From assembly GCA_965178125.1 (NCBI GenBank), contig OZ237754.1:558001-622000 (forward strand): a stretch of 64,000 bases of DNA. Reading direction: 5' to 3'. The notes beneath the pieces were generated by a model. The model was not told where the DNA came from. It ran no database searches and saw only the letters and a list, made by a program, of their open reading frames with translations. This document shows, piece by piece, positions 36,087 through 46,720 of this stretch (positions are counted from its first letter, which is position 1; the number at the start of each line of letters is the position of its first letter). Both the position numbers and the translations under genes were made by a program. The DNA is from Bilabrum cf. latius. Lineage: Eukaryota; Bigyra: Bicosoecida; Bigyra; Bicosoecida.

Positions 36087-36806
36087 ATGCTTCAGCCAAC
36101 GATCTAGAAGCACTGTAGCGAGTTCTTTCCATCGAAGTGTTGCCACGCGCCGCAGGTTGAACCTCACCCAGCGAAGCCATACACTCGTAAAAAGGAAGAG
36201 GAGTTCCAAAGAGAGCAAGCTGAGGTCGACGAGGTGCACCCTGACGACGATGTGGCCAAGCAGCCGGGAGACCTTAGTGCTCGATAGGCTTCTGAAAGCA
36301 TAGAAGGCGACGATGCAGATCGTAGGATAAAGAAGAAGTTCGTGAAAAGCAGAGATAGCATGGTTGTGAACCAGGAGAAGGTTACAAAAAGCAGGCGGGA
36401 CTTATTTGCGCACCCCAAGGAGAGCGTTCCGAAACGAGATCCGGCGAAGCCCGAGACGGCTGACGTGCCCGTGCCACCGAAACCAAATTTCCAGGGGCAC
36501 AAGCCGTTCGGAGGCGAATCTAGACGCAACTTGAGCGCGCGGGGATCCTCTGGAAGCTCAGGCACGGCCACCGCTGCCTTAGGCTCTGCACGGGACCGTT
36601 CCAGAGAGCAGACGGCCAGCACGAGCTCTCACGGGCACCCGGGGAAGGCGTCGCCAACCGCTGGGGATGGTCGAAAGCTTGCAGTGGCCGACGCATCGTC
36701 CGGATCGAGGCAGGCAGCAGTTGTTGCCGGGACAGGGGGTTCGGCTGACAGCGCGGCTGAGGCACCGGACGGACAGGCCGCCTCGTTGCCGGGCACAGCA
36801 GATTGA
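36087..36806 (+). CDS. Charged low-complexity protein of 239 aa
   Basis: The frame runs from ATG 36087 to TGA 36804-36806, with TAG codons at 36105 and 36285. The N-terminal half is highly charged (TRKKEEEFQREQAEVDEV and a following DDAD-RRIKKK block). The C-terminal half is Ser/Gly/Ala rich. No membrane segment or signal is visible. The protein looks disordered and I do not recognise a family. Without TAG translation, only the last 150 residues would remain, without an ATG at their start, which supports the longer model. Confidence 0.5.
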
Positions 36807-37000
36807 TTGATGCCGGCCGGTCAATTTGGCACACGATGGCTCTTTAATGCCATCGATTAAGTGTTCGTGGGTGGCTATAGCGCTGGCCAAGATAAATTTC
36901 TGCTGATGATGCGATTGTTGCGTATAGTTTGCTGCTGCAAAAAAATAATTTCTGTTTCGCGCTCCTATGCTCAACTGCTATTCAGTTAGCTCGCACAGTC

Positions 37001-39121
37001 ATGCGCAACGCTGAATTCGTCCATTCGAATCCCGATATTGAGTCTGGTACAAGCGCATAGAAACCTTCGGGAAAACCGGCCGATGGCGAAACCAAGCGGG
37101 AGGCAAAGAAAAAGGGTTGCTTTGGCTTGGGGTTCGGATGCGGTGGAATCGTTGGTGTTACTCTCCTGCTTCTGATCATCGGGGTGGTTTTTATTGCCGT
37201 TCGATCATCAGAGGACGACGAAACCACAGATGAGCCTGCAGAGGTGGTAGCAAGGGCGCGAGTTGCCTCCTTGCTCTCGGAGAACTGCAACAACGCGTCG
37301 CTGTCGCAATCAGAGGCAGAATCTGCGGGGCTATCGCATTCTGTGTCCGTATCAATGGACATTTAGTTTGAAAACGTCACAGCTCCTGGCTGCTCCGACG
37401 TTTCTGGTCTTGTGGGGCCGCTTGCGAGCCTCGCTCAGGTTCCAGCTAACCGCGTGCTAGTTTCCACAACTCCCGCTGCCCCTGGTACCGGCGGCGGCGC
37501 CGCAAGTCTGGCGACTGTTGACGTGGCATTCCTGGCAATTTCGGTAGAAACAGGAAGAGAGCTGATTTCCACGATTTCGACAGCACTCCAAGCAACTCCG
37601 ACCGACGACGACTCGCCTGACGGTGGCGCTGCCCAGGGGCTCGCGACCTGGATCGAGCAGCAGCTCCCGGCTGCCACCGTGACTGCTGCCCCGGCAACCG
37701 GCAGGACATTCGTTGTCGCAGACATCGATTACAGCTCTGCGACCCCAGCCCCTGGCCAGCCATCCCCCTCTCCCTCACCCGCTGCGGGTGGCGGCGGGGC
37801 CTCGCCGACACCGAGCGCTTCTCCCGCCGCCCAGCTGCACCCAGACCAGGTGGACACCGTGAACATCCCAGACCCAATTTCCGTGTTCAACATCCTCGGG
37901 GCGCACGGAAGCGGCGAGGTGCTCCTGTGGGCAGGAGACACCGCACACGGTAGGGAGCTATTCAAGGTGGGGCAGACAGGCGGCGTGGAGCTGATCGAAG
38001 ACACCAACGCGGGGACGGGAATGACGTACTATGAAAGCCCTCGTAGGGGGTATGGGCCCATGCAGGTGGCAAGCAAGACGTGCGTGTCACCAATCGGACT
38101 AGTGGTGTGCTACGACGGCACCACGCTAGAGAGCATTGCCAGCGGCATTTCTTCGGACTACGACGAGTGGATCACGGACGGAACCACGGTGTACTACGTG
38201 AGCACTCGGAACCACCCCACCCATGGACCACAGCAGATGATCTTCATATATGACGGAACCAGCAGTCCCACCGAGATGCCCATGCCGACAGAGGCGCTCC
38301 AGGCAGCCATGTACCCTGGCGTGCCCGCGCTCCACGATGGCAAGGTTTACTTCAAGACTCACACTGCTGACTTCGGCGTGGAGCTGACTGTGTACGACGG
38401 CACGTCTTCCACATTGCTGGATCTCCGCAGTGGGGCGCGACAAGGTCTCTACCCCAAGAACATGATCTCGTTCGGAGGCAAGCTGTATTTCATGGGGGAA
38501 GAATCCAGCGCTGTGGGCTACGAGCTCATGACGTACACGGACGGCGCGACCACTGCCGAGAGGGTCTCAGCGACGGAGATGGTTGCTGGAGCTGATGATC
38601 CCAACGCTGCAAGCTTCACCGTTCTGGACGCCACTCGCATGATCTTCGTGGCCACCACACCGGCAGAGGGCACCGAGCTCTGGTCCGTGACCACTGCCGG
38701 CAGCCTTGGCATTGTGCTGGATATCAACCCGGGCACTGACTCAAGCCAGATCAGCTCCTTCTCCATTCTCAACAACGTGGCGTATTTCGCGGCCAACGAT
38801 GGGACGCATGGCCATGAGCTGTGGAGCTACGACGGCTCCACCACGCCTGCCATGCTGCACGAGTTCAACCCGGGCGCTGCCAACGGGCTCAACCCGTCGA
38901 GCCTGTTCTAGAACACCGGCAGCAGGCTCTTCATGCAGGCCGACAGCTCCGAGGGCTGGAACCCCTGGCACTACAACGGGCAGGGCACCCCGGAGCGCCT
39001 CATTGACCTCCCCAGGAACACCACGACCTTGCGCTTGCAGATGCTCGCGCAAGGCACCAAGCTGTTCGTGCGGGCCTCCGAAGGGCAGGAAACTGCCCTG
39101 TACCGGATCGACCAGCCCTGA
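37001..39121 (+). CDS. Single-pass membrane protein with extracellular ELWxxDGT-type repeats
   Basis: 706 residues from ATG 37001 to TGA 39119-39121, with TAG at 37058, 37364 and 38909. A short basic N-terminus (KREAKKKGC) precedes one strong helix (IVGVTLLLLIIGVVFIAV), so it is a type II protein with the bulk outside or in the lumen. After a Pro/Ser-rich stalk the ectodomain has repeated 40-50-residue units of the hyalin/ELWxxDGT kind, for example HGRELFKVG, HGHELWSYDGS, GTELWSVTT and VELTVYDGTS. These build a beta-propeller-like fold used in adhesion or sugar/protein recognition. The third TAG lies inside the last repeat (PSSLF-TAG-NTGSRLF), where termination would cut the blade. It is convergent with the gene at 39358. 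Confidence 0.75.
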
Positions 39122-39357
39122 GCTGAATCATGCTTTCCTGTACTACACAGGAGGCAGAGCAGCAGTGCGTCCTGGCACTCGCGATGCAACTGCTGAGACT
39201 GCTGTGAGGACGGCAGACGCTGTAGCCTGACGCTAGGCTTGCACCATCGTGATGCACGCATTGAAAGCCACAGTACAACATTTTAATTCCCGCAATACTT
39301 CAATGTGCGCACTGAGCTTGTGCGGGCTATGCGCTTACACACTGCTGCTACTTGCCT

Positions 39358-40368
39358 TCAGGTGCCTCTATCGCCCCCTTCGGACACCGTGCTCTGCTGC
39401 TCGAGCAGACTCATGCTCACCCCGCTCGCTCCATCGTCGTCCTCAAGGGAGGCAGCCCGGGGCTCCTTCTACCCGCCATCCTGATGACCATCTTCGCTGG
39501 CGACTGATGCGTGATCCACCGCGTCGGCAGGCTCTTCCTCCGACGAGGACTGTGGCGTGGATCCACATTCGCCCTTGTCCGATACGACACAAGGCACCCC
39601 GTCTAGCCAGCTGGCGTCGCGCACAGCGCTATCTGCCAGCATGTAACCAACAATGAACAAAGGCTCGAGAGCGTTGCTGCCGAAGAACAGCGCCGAGCTG
39701 CCACCTGCAGCAAGGGCCGCTTGCCCAATAAACCCAACGAGGTGCGCGACGAACGCATACCAAGCTCCGGTGTGCCACCACACGCAGCCACATGCAGCAA
39801 CAGCGTAGGCTCCTGCTATACCGGGCAGGATTCCTCCTAGAGCAGTGAACTCCGGAGCGACAACGAGGCCTGCTGTCGCGAATCCGCTCTCGTCGGATCG
39901 CTTAATGGTGCCCAGGCCTGTCGTCCACGATAACAAACCGAGAGATGCAAGCGACCCTGCCAATACGTACGACCCGTACCAAACGATGCCACTAAGACAT
40001 GATGAATTGCTAGATTGACGCTTTGTCGTTGAGGCGCCTGCATCAGCAACGGACACTCCGACGCAGACAGTCATGGGGACCACCACCAGGTGTGCTAGCT
40101 CCAACAAATACGTCAGCCATATTGCCGAAGACGGCACCCCACTGCCACTTGCAGACCAGAATGCTCCAGCGAGTCGTCTAATGTTGTCAAGTGACGTTCC
40201 AATAGCAGTAAGCATGAGAAGATAGAGCGAGAAATACCGAGCCTGTCTCTTCCATCCTCGGGGCTATGTCTCTGTCTTTAGAACGCGCCAAACGCATATA
40301 ATGGCTAAAAATACCTCAAATACAGCAATAAGAGTGAAAAGTGCAGACCCTAAGCTTCGGGAAATCAT
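39358..40368 (-). CDS. Seven-helix integral membrane protein, orphan family
   Basis: 336 residues from ATG 40368 to TGA 39358-39360 in one exon, with two TAG codons (40265-40263 and 39471-39469). Seven hydrophobic segments can be drawn: SALFTLIAVFEVFLAIICV, the FSLYLLMLTAIG helix, AIWLTYLLELAHLVVV, VLAGSLASLGLL, the GGILPGIAGAYAVAAC helix, WYAFVAHLVGFIGQ and LEPLFIVGYMLA. The tail is acidic, Ser-rich and cytosolic-looking. I do not recognise the family; a receptor or transporter role cannot be told apart. The gene starts only 48 bases after the TGA of the GTPase gene on the same strand, with no in-frame stop between that TGA and this ATG. Confidence 0.65.
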
Positions 40369-40416
40369 CTCAATGGCAAAGATCAGCGTGATGAGGCAGC
40401 GAGCCGCTCCGAGTTG

Positions 40417-43400
40417 TCACTGGCCGAACACCCTGGTGATCCTGCCAATCCCCCTGATGGCCCCGTCCCGAAGCAAAACCGGAGCACCTGGCGTGATAAA
40501 CTCGGCATGGTTCCTGAAGCTAAAGACTACCTCTCGCGTGTCGCCGCCACCCATGCTCGCCCGCCCCTCCCCTGCCAGTGCGAGCACCCACGGCACGGCA
40601 GCCCCACCCCGATTCCCTGAGAGTCGCCGTCTCCTCCTCGACTCCCGCCGGATCGCCCTGTCCTCCCGCTTCTTCTGCCTCATATCTATCGTTTCGGAGC
40701 CCTGGTCGGCCCCCGCTCTTATTGCTTCTTCAGTCCGGGCTGCTGGCCTGTGGCCTTCGGCTGATGCATCACCGGCCTCACCGGCATCGCCGGCACTCGA
40801 AACACCCGGGCCATCCGAAGAACCCGGCAGCGCAGGCGGCGGAACCTTCGCTTTGTCACTCGTCACATCACTGGCCACAATCTCATCCTGATCGGCCGCG
40901 CGGAACAATGACACGGCCTCCGCCTGCGCCGCCGCGCCTGCAGCCAGACCAGCCAGCTGGTCCCCATCCGAAGCACGCCTGGGAGCTCGCCTTCTTCCGC
41001 CTCGCCTGCCAGCAGCAAGACCCCCGTGCTACTAATACTCCTCCATTCCTTCTCCTGCCACGCCGAGTCGCTTGAAACCAGGACCGTCTCCCCGAAGGCG
41101 ACGGCCGCCATTTCCACTTTGCTGGCCCGCACCGACGCCTCTTGCACCTGACCCGGCCCCTGCCCCCGAGGCAGGCAGGATGGCGTCCACTCTCGCAGGC
41201 CTCCTGAGCGTCCTGACATTCAGCATCACCACCGCCCCCACCCTGAGTCGCGAGGGGTGCTGCAGCAAAAGGAGCTGCACGGAGAAAGTCCTCGAAGCGG
41301 AGGGCCGCAGCCACGGCGACACTAGCACCATCCCTCGCCTAAAGGCAGTCTTCGGCAGCGGCTTTGCTCCATCGAACTCGGAAGCGGCACGGGTCGCCTC
41401 ATCAGGGATCTCGCCGGGCCCGGACCGCGCGGGCTCGCCCTCACTTGGGACAACAACCGAATCATTCCCGCCCTGGCTAGCACCGCTAGCAGCCCCTTTC
41501 GCAGCATCGTCCGCAGTGCTCCCCTTATTCGGTCCTTCTGAGGCAGCGGGACCAGCTGCTGTCGCAGCACCTCTCCCCGCAGCCGTCCCACTAGTCACGA
41601 TCGCTGCTTCCGTACCAACCAGAGCCTTTGCACCCACGTCGTCATCCCGGATCAGGATTGTTCTCGACTTGGACAGGCCCCGGTAAATGGACGGCAGCTC
41701 TTCTTTCGTTGCCTTGACGAGCGCGAAAGAGGCAGATTGACCGGTCGTGACACGCCGCACGGGCAGCCTGAGCGATTGCACAGAGACGCACCGCACGGGC
41801 CGGAAGCAGCCCAGCCCATCTGGCCCAAGGAGTAGCACGTCTCCCGCGTGGACAGACCCGGCATGCAGCACTCCAGACACCACGAGCCCACCCGCCCTGG
41901 GCACGTAGAACACCTCGTGCAGAGAGCCCAGCGATGGTGCCCTGCGGATGCGGGTGGGGGGATTGGGCCTAGGCACGGAGGCCAAGAACGCGTACATGGC
42001 CCGTATGCCGCGCCCAGTCACGCAGCTCGTCAGCACAACGGGAACTACCCTCTCCTCGCCACCGAGCGCCAATGCTGCTGTTTCTGCTCCCTTGGTAGAG
42101 CTTCCCGCATCGCCGCCATCACCCGGTTGAACCTGCTGGCCGAGTCCATCCTTGGCATCATCGACAACGACCACGTGTCTGTGAGACCGGTGCTGCTGCA
42201 GCACGGCCTCAATCTCTCGCACACGCGCCCTGAGTGCCTTAGGCTCGGCCGCCTCCCCGTCGACCTTGTTGAGCACCACAAAGGGCAGCAATCGGAGAGC
42301 GATGGCAATGCCGAGGTACTCTTTCGCTACCCTGGTGAGCCCCTTGGATGCGTCGATCACCAGCATGCAGTATGATGGGTCGTGGCCCAGGAGCCCCATG
42401 GTTGTCGTCTTGGCGTAGCGCTCCGCACCGGCCGTGTCGAGAAACAGGATGGCCCGCTTCGACTGCTTGATGATCTCTTTCCAGGAAAGAGGCACTCCGT
42501 CGAGCGTCTCCACGCTGCCGCTCACGATGGGAGCCAGCTTGTCGCGGCCGTAGCCACCTGGAGGTGCCGCGTGCAGCGCCCTTCCATCGCCTTGGACACC
42601 ACCACCGCCACCTCCACCAGAGTCGCTATCACCGCCCATCATGTCGCCAAAACCGCCATCATCACCGCCCGAACCAGCACTGTCATCGCCAAGCAGATCA
42701 CCAAACCCGCCATCGTCGTCTTCGCCATCTTCGCTCCCCCCACCCACTGCCATCCCACCTGCTCCTGCATTCGTCTCCCCCTGTGCAGCTCCATCGCCGT
42801 CACTCCCCCCCGCTGCAGCCTTGCCATCCACGGGAGGCGCAGCCGTGTACCCAAACAGCTGCGTCGAGACGCTGCTGGTCCGGCCCTGCTCAAACTCGTG
42901 CCCGTGACGAAAGACCTCCAACCGCTTCAGACCGTCCCCGTCATCCAGCCCGCCCTGCGTCAGCACCGCGATCAGGGTCGATTTCCCGCAGCCCTCCTCG
43001 CCCACCACCGCCACCCGCAGCTCCTCCACCTCATCCCTGCTCTCAACCTCCTCCCGCAGCCTCACACCGACCTCGCACGCGTAGAGCGAAGCCTTGGATC
43101 CCGTGCTGCTGCCGCGGCCTGGCTGCGGGGGAGCAGCCGTGGCCGCGCTGGGATCCGCAGCTCCGGCAGCAGCGCCGCTGCTGTGCTGGCGCCTTCCCTT
43201 GCGCTTCCGTCGCCTCACACCGACTCCAAGAAACACCTTGTGGACGAAAATGTCGGCGTTATTCTCTTGTGCGATGCTGTCCAGAACAGCAAGCGACGTC
43301 CGCATCAGCGGCTCTTTGACCCCGCGAGGGTGACCCCCATCCTCGTACCCGACCTGGTACGTGGCCCGCCCGTCCCCTTCTTCGAGCCTCCAGCGCATCT

Positions 43401-45798
43401 GAGTGACCAGCTGCATGTACCGCTCCCGTGTGCTAGGAGCGAGCTTCAGCTTGTACTCCGTCCCGCCCTCCTCCACCTCGCTAGCCAGCGGAGTGGCCAC
43501 CGCAAGAGCCTTTGCAACGAGGTCCGTGGCGCCAAGTCCCTTGCTCGTGTCAAACTTCTGCCAGTAGGCTGGTACACGATCCACAACGGAGCGAGGGTAG
43601 TACCTGCCTGCCGCTTTGGGCCTGCCTCGGCCAGAAGGCAGCTTCATTGATTGCGCCATTGCATCGTCCGGGTCGTTCACGTGGTCAATCTCGTCGTCTC
43701 TCTCGCCCTCCCGCTTCTTCTTATTCTTTCGCTTGCCCTGCCTCCCCCCTTTCTTCACCTTACCGCCCTTCGCGCCCCTGTCTTTCTGCTGCCTCGCCTT
43801 CCTCGCCTCTCTGCGTTCCTGCTGAAGCTGCTCACGAAGGCCTGCATCTCCTGGAGGACCACCAGAGCGACCGCCACTGCTCCCTGCCATGCCCTCGCCT
43901 GCCATGCCGGGCAAGCTAGCGTCTGCAGATGCACTGGCTCCAACGAATCGGGTGTAACGCGGCCCAGAGCCCTCGGCGTCGTCGGCAACAGGCCCGGTTG
44001 CTGAGGTGCTGTCGCGCCCGCCTGTTCCACCTCTCGATGCAGTGGATGGTTCCGCTTCCGGAGCCTTAGTACCCGCAGGATGATTAGCACCACTGGCAGC
44101 AGCTGTGCCTGTGCCCTGAGACAGCTGCCCGGGCTCTTCCGTCACCTCTGTGATCGTGCTGTCTGCCGCATCCCTGCCGGATACGCTCGTGGCGCTCATC
44201 CCCGTGGTCTGCCTTGCAACACTCCCTGGTGCTAAAGAGGGGCCGCTTCCCGAAGTGGACCGACCCACGCTAGAACCGCCGGATGAAGTGCCCCTTGCCA
44301 TGCCAGACGCACCAAGTGCGATCCTCCGGCCGCTCTTGCTCCTCGTGCCGTCAGCGGCATCATCCTCGTCCTCTTCCTCTCTGATTATAGGCGTCAGCAC
44401 GGAACCACCACCGCCTAGTCCAGTCTATACGTTTGAGATGCTGCTGGGCGCCATGCCGTAGCTGCTGTGCCCGCCGAATGCCGTACCATTCGAGTCCTCG
44501 CCCTCGCCCACGGGAGTACCAAAGGCAGTTTGCGCAGCGAGTCGGTGTGCTTCCGTGGACGATGGAGACCCGCTACTGGTGCCCTCCCCCAGCTCTGGCG
44601 GATCAGTACTATCGGTGACCTACCCCATTTCGCCAGACACTGGGGGGCTGCCGCTCGCTGACGCGCTCCCCTGACCAGACCCGGGTCGATTGCTCAGCAC
44701 TCCAGAATCAGGGCTGCCCCGGTCGCTGCCTACCCAGTCGCCCCCCCCCATCCCCGATGGACTACCCCTTCCGCTATCCCTTGCCCACCGCCCGCTGGCT
44801 GCCCCGGCAGATCGCACCGACCCCGAGCCCGACCCTGCGCCTCCGCCGGCACCAAGCCCGCGCATGTGCTTTGGTAGCGCTCCAGCCCCAGCCCCGCTAC
44901 CGCCCATGCTATCGCTGTCTAGGCCAGCCGGAGGCCTCCAGCCCACGGCCTGGTCCTGATCAACTTCTCCGGTTGCGCTCCCGTCCAAGTCGTCGCCCAA
45001 AGCGAGTCCCACTGGCACGCTTCCGCTGCCAGTGGTACCCAGCCCCGCACCCCCCCCGAATCGAGGGTGAGGGCCGGGGAGGGCAGGGCTGCCGATCGTG
45101 AAGCCGTTGCCGGCATCACTGGCTCCCACTCCCCCCCTACCACCCGAGTAATATCCAGCAGGAGAACCAAAGGGCCCCCACATGCCGCTCGCACCGCCCG
45201 CGCTGCTGTACCCGGACTGGCTGTCGCCATCCGTGCTCGACCAATCGTCCGATCCGGCGCCGCCGTCGTGCCTTATGTCCTCCTCATCGGCAGAATCCCC
45301 GGTCTCATTCAAAGGTGGCTCATCAGCAAAGACTCCTAGGCCGTCTGTTTTGCTTGCCGTGCCTGGCGCGTCGTTCGTGGTCGCACTATTGTGCAAATTC
45401 AAAAGCATGGCAGCGGCGCCATCAGTTAGGGACGCATCTCGCAGCATAGAAGGTGGCAAATTTAAGGATCCCACGCCAATACCCCCTCTACCGCGGACGC
45501 CAGCCGCAGCTGCAGCGCCTAGGCTTTGAGGCCCGCCGATCCCAAGAGATTCCAGAGTGTCGCTGCTACGATTTCGCCTACCTCGAACGCGCTCATGTCG
45601 TCCATACCGACCGTCTAGTATGTGCTATCTCTCATGTGGGCGCCCTCTGTGCCTGTCTAGGAGTCTCGACGAGGCTGTTGGGGCCTCCAGTACGGAATGC
45701 CCCACCCCAACTGCCTGGGTCAAGTCGCTCAGCGAGGAGGCCCGCTCACGCAAGAATACGAAGTCCCCTCCCTCCGTGCCCTAATTTGAGCCAGACAT
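40417..45798 (-). CDS. GTPBP1/GTPBP2-type translational GTPase with long disordered N-terminus
   Basis: One intronless frame of 1,793 residues, ATG 45798 to TGA 40417-40419. TAG codons lie at 45783, 45627, 44622, 44427 and, in tandem, at 41034-41029. The first 700 residues are Gly/Ser-rich and basic/acidic low complexity. The GTPBP1-type leader (VTQMRWRLEEG.G.A.Y.VG.ED.G) precedes the G domain: G1 GEEGCGKST (about 934), G3 LDTAGAERYAKTT (about 1115), G4 NKVD (about 1175) and G5 SCVTGRG (about 1260). Domains II and III follow, and the C-terminus has the family ending EVVFSFRNHAEFI...IGRITRVF. That ending lies after the tandem TAGs, so they must be translated to make a whole protein. An acidic insert sits between G1 and G3. 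GTPBP1/2 act in ribosome rescue and mRNA decay in animals; the role here is inferred from the family. Confidence 0.85.
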
Positions 45799-46720
45799 TA
45801 GACGAAAATTCACGAATAAGATAAACTTATCGTGCTAAGGCCGAGAAAAGTTGCTTGATACTCGTGTGATATACCCGCCAATGTTGCGAGCGTTTATGTT
45901 CAGGCTGCGCCCCCGGCCCGACCCCGCCCGCTACGGGCCTGCACTAATGTAGGCGCGCGGCGCTACCGGCCACGAACCATCTGGTGCCACGCTGGCCTGG
46001 ACAATGAGCCAGAAATTGGGCAGGCAGAAGCGCGACCGGACGGCAAGGTGCCGTCTTCGTGGTCATACGCAGGCTGGCGTGCGCATGCGCCAACAGGTAT
46101 GGCCAGAGGGGTACCCGTGCGGGGTATCTCGAGTCACAGGGCAAGTACGACGAAGCTGTGGAGCTGCACGAGCAGTACAGGCAAATCCAAGAGACGCGAT
46201 CGAGCACATAAGGAATCTCACCTGCCACAGGTCCAGTGGATCCACTGGTCTGAATGCGGCATGCTCTAACGCAACGAAGGGACCCGTTGTCGCTCCCCCC
46301 CCCGACTCCCGCGATAGTTCGCCCTAGTGTCCTTCTTGGCTGCTCTCCGCGCCATCGCATCATCTCAGCCTCCACGCACAGGTCCTGGCCGCTCTGCCAT
46401 GCGTCCCTATACGTGCTCACCCCCGCGCGGCGGCCAAGGACCAGGCAGCTGGTCCTCTTCCACTAGCACGTGCCGCCACAGGATAGGTGGCCTATAGTCG
46501 GCGTTAGTTTTGTGCGGTTAGTATCTTTGCAATAAACTTCACAACTTTGATGAAATTGGCTGCTTGCGGAAGGAACCGGAGCAGAATACTCGAAGCAGCG
46601 CGTGGATCGGGTAGCGTGCCCTCTACCAGTACTCATCGCGCGCCCCGGGCTCTAAATGATTTAATGAGTACCAAATAATAGCTGGATACTGTTGCGGATC
46701 CCTATTGTGGAAGCATAATT
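45799..46720. other. Divergent 0.9-kb intergenic region
   Basis: This lies between the GTPase start (45798, -) and the helical-repeat gene start (46721, +) and so contains both promoters. AT-rich stretches occur at about 45790-45900 and 46480-46740. The GC-rich centre contains a TPR relic, listed separately. Confidence 0.5.
46125..46211 (+). pseudogene. Orphan fragment of a kinesin-light-chain-type TPR
   Basis: The frame reads LESQGKYDEAVELHEQYRQI followed by QETR and soon TAA. It is clearly the SQGKYAEALKLHEQCRQIRE core of the TPRs in the CLU-like gene 14 kb away. There is no start, no second repeat and no open continuation, so it is best read as a relic of a TPR gene or a stray exon. Confidence 0.6.

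Noticed and set aside
37010-37040. T-loop-like string (TTCGAATCCCG) suggesting a tRNA gene
   Set aside because: No matching acceptor stem, D arm or anticodon arm was found, and the bases lie in the N-terminal coding part of the ELW-repeat protein.
42382-43650. 422-aa and other + strand ORFs opposite the GTPase gene
   Set aside because: The - strand frame carries the G1-G5 motifs. The + strand frames have no family pattern and arise from GC-rich antisense sequence.
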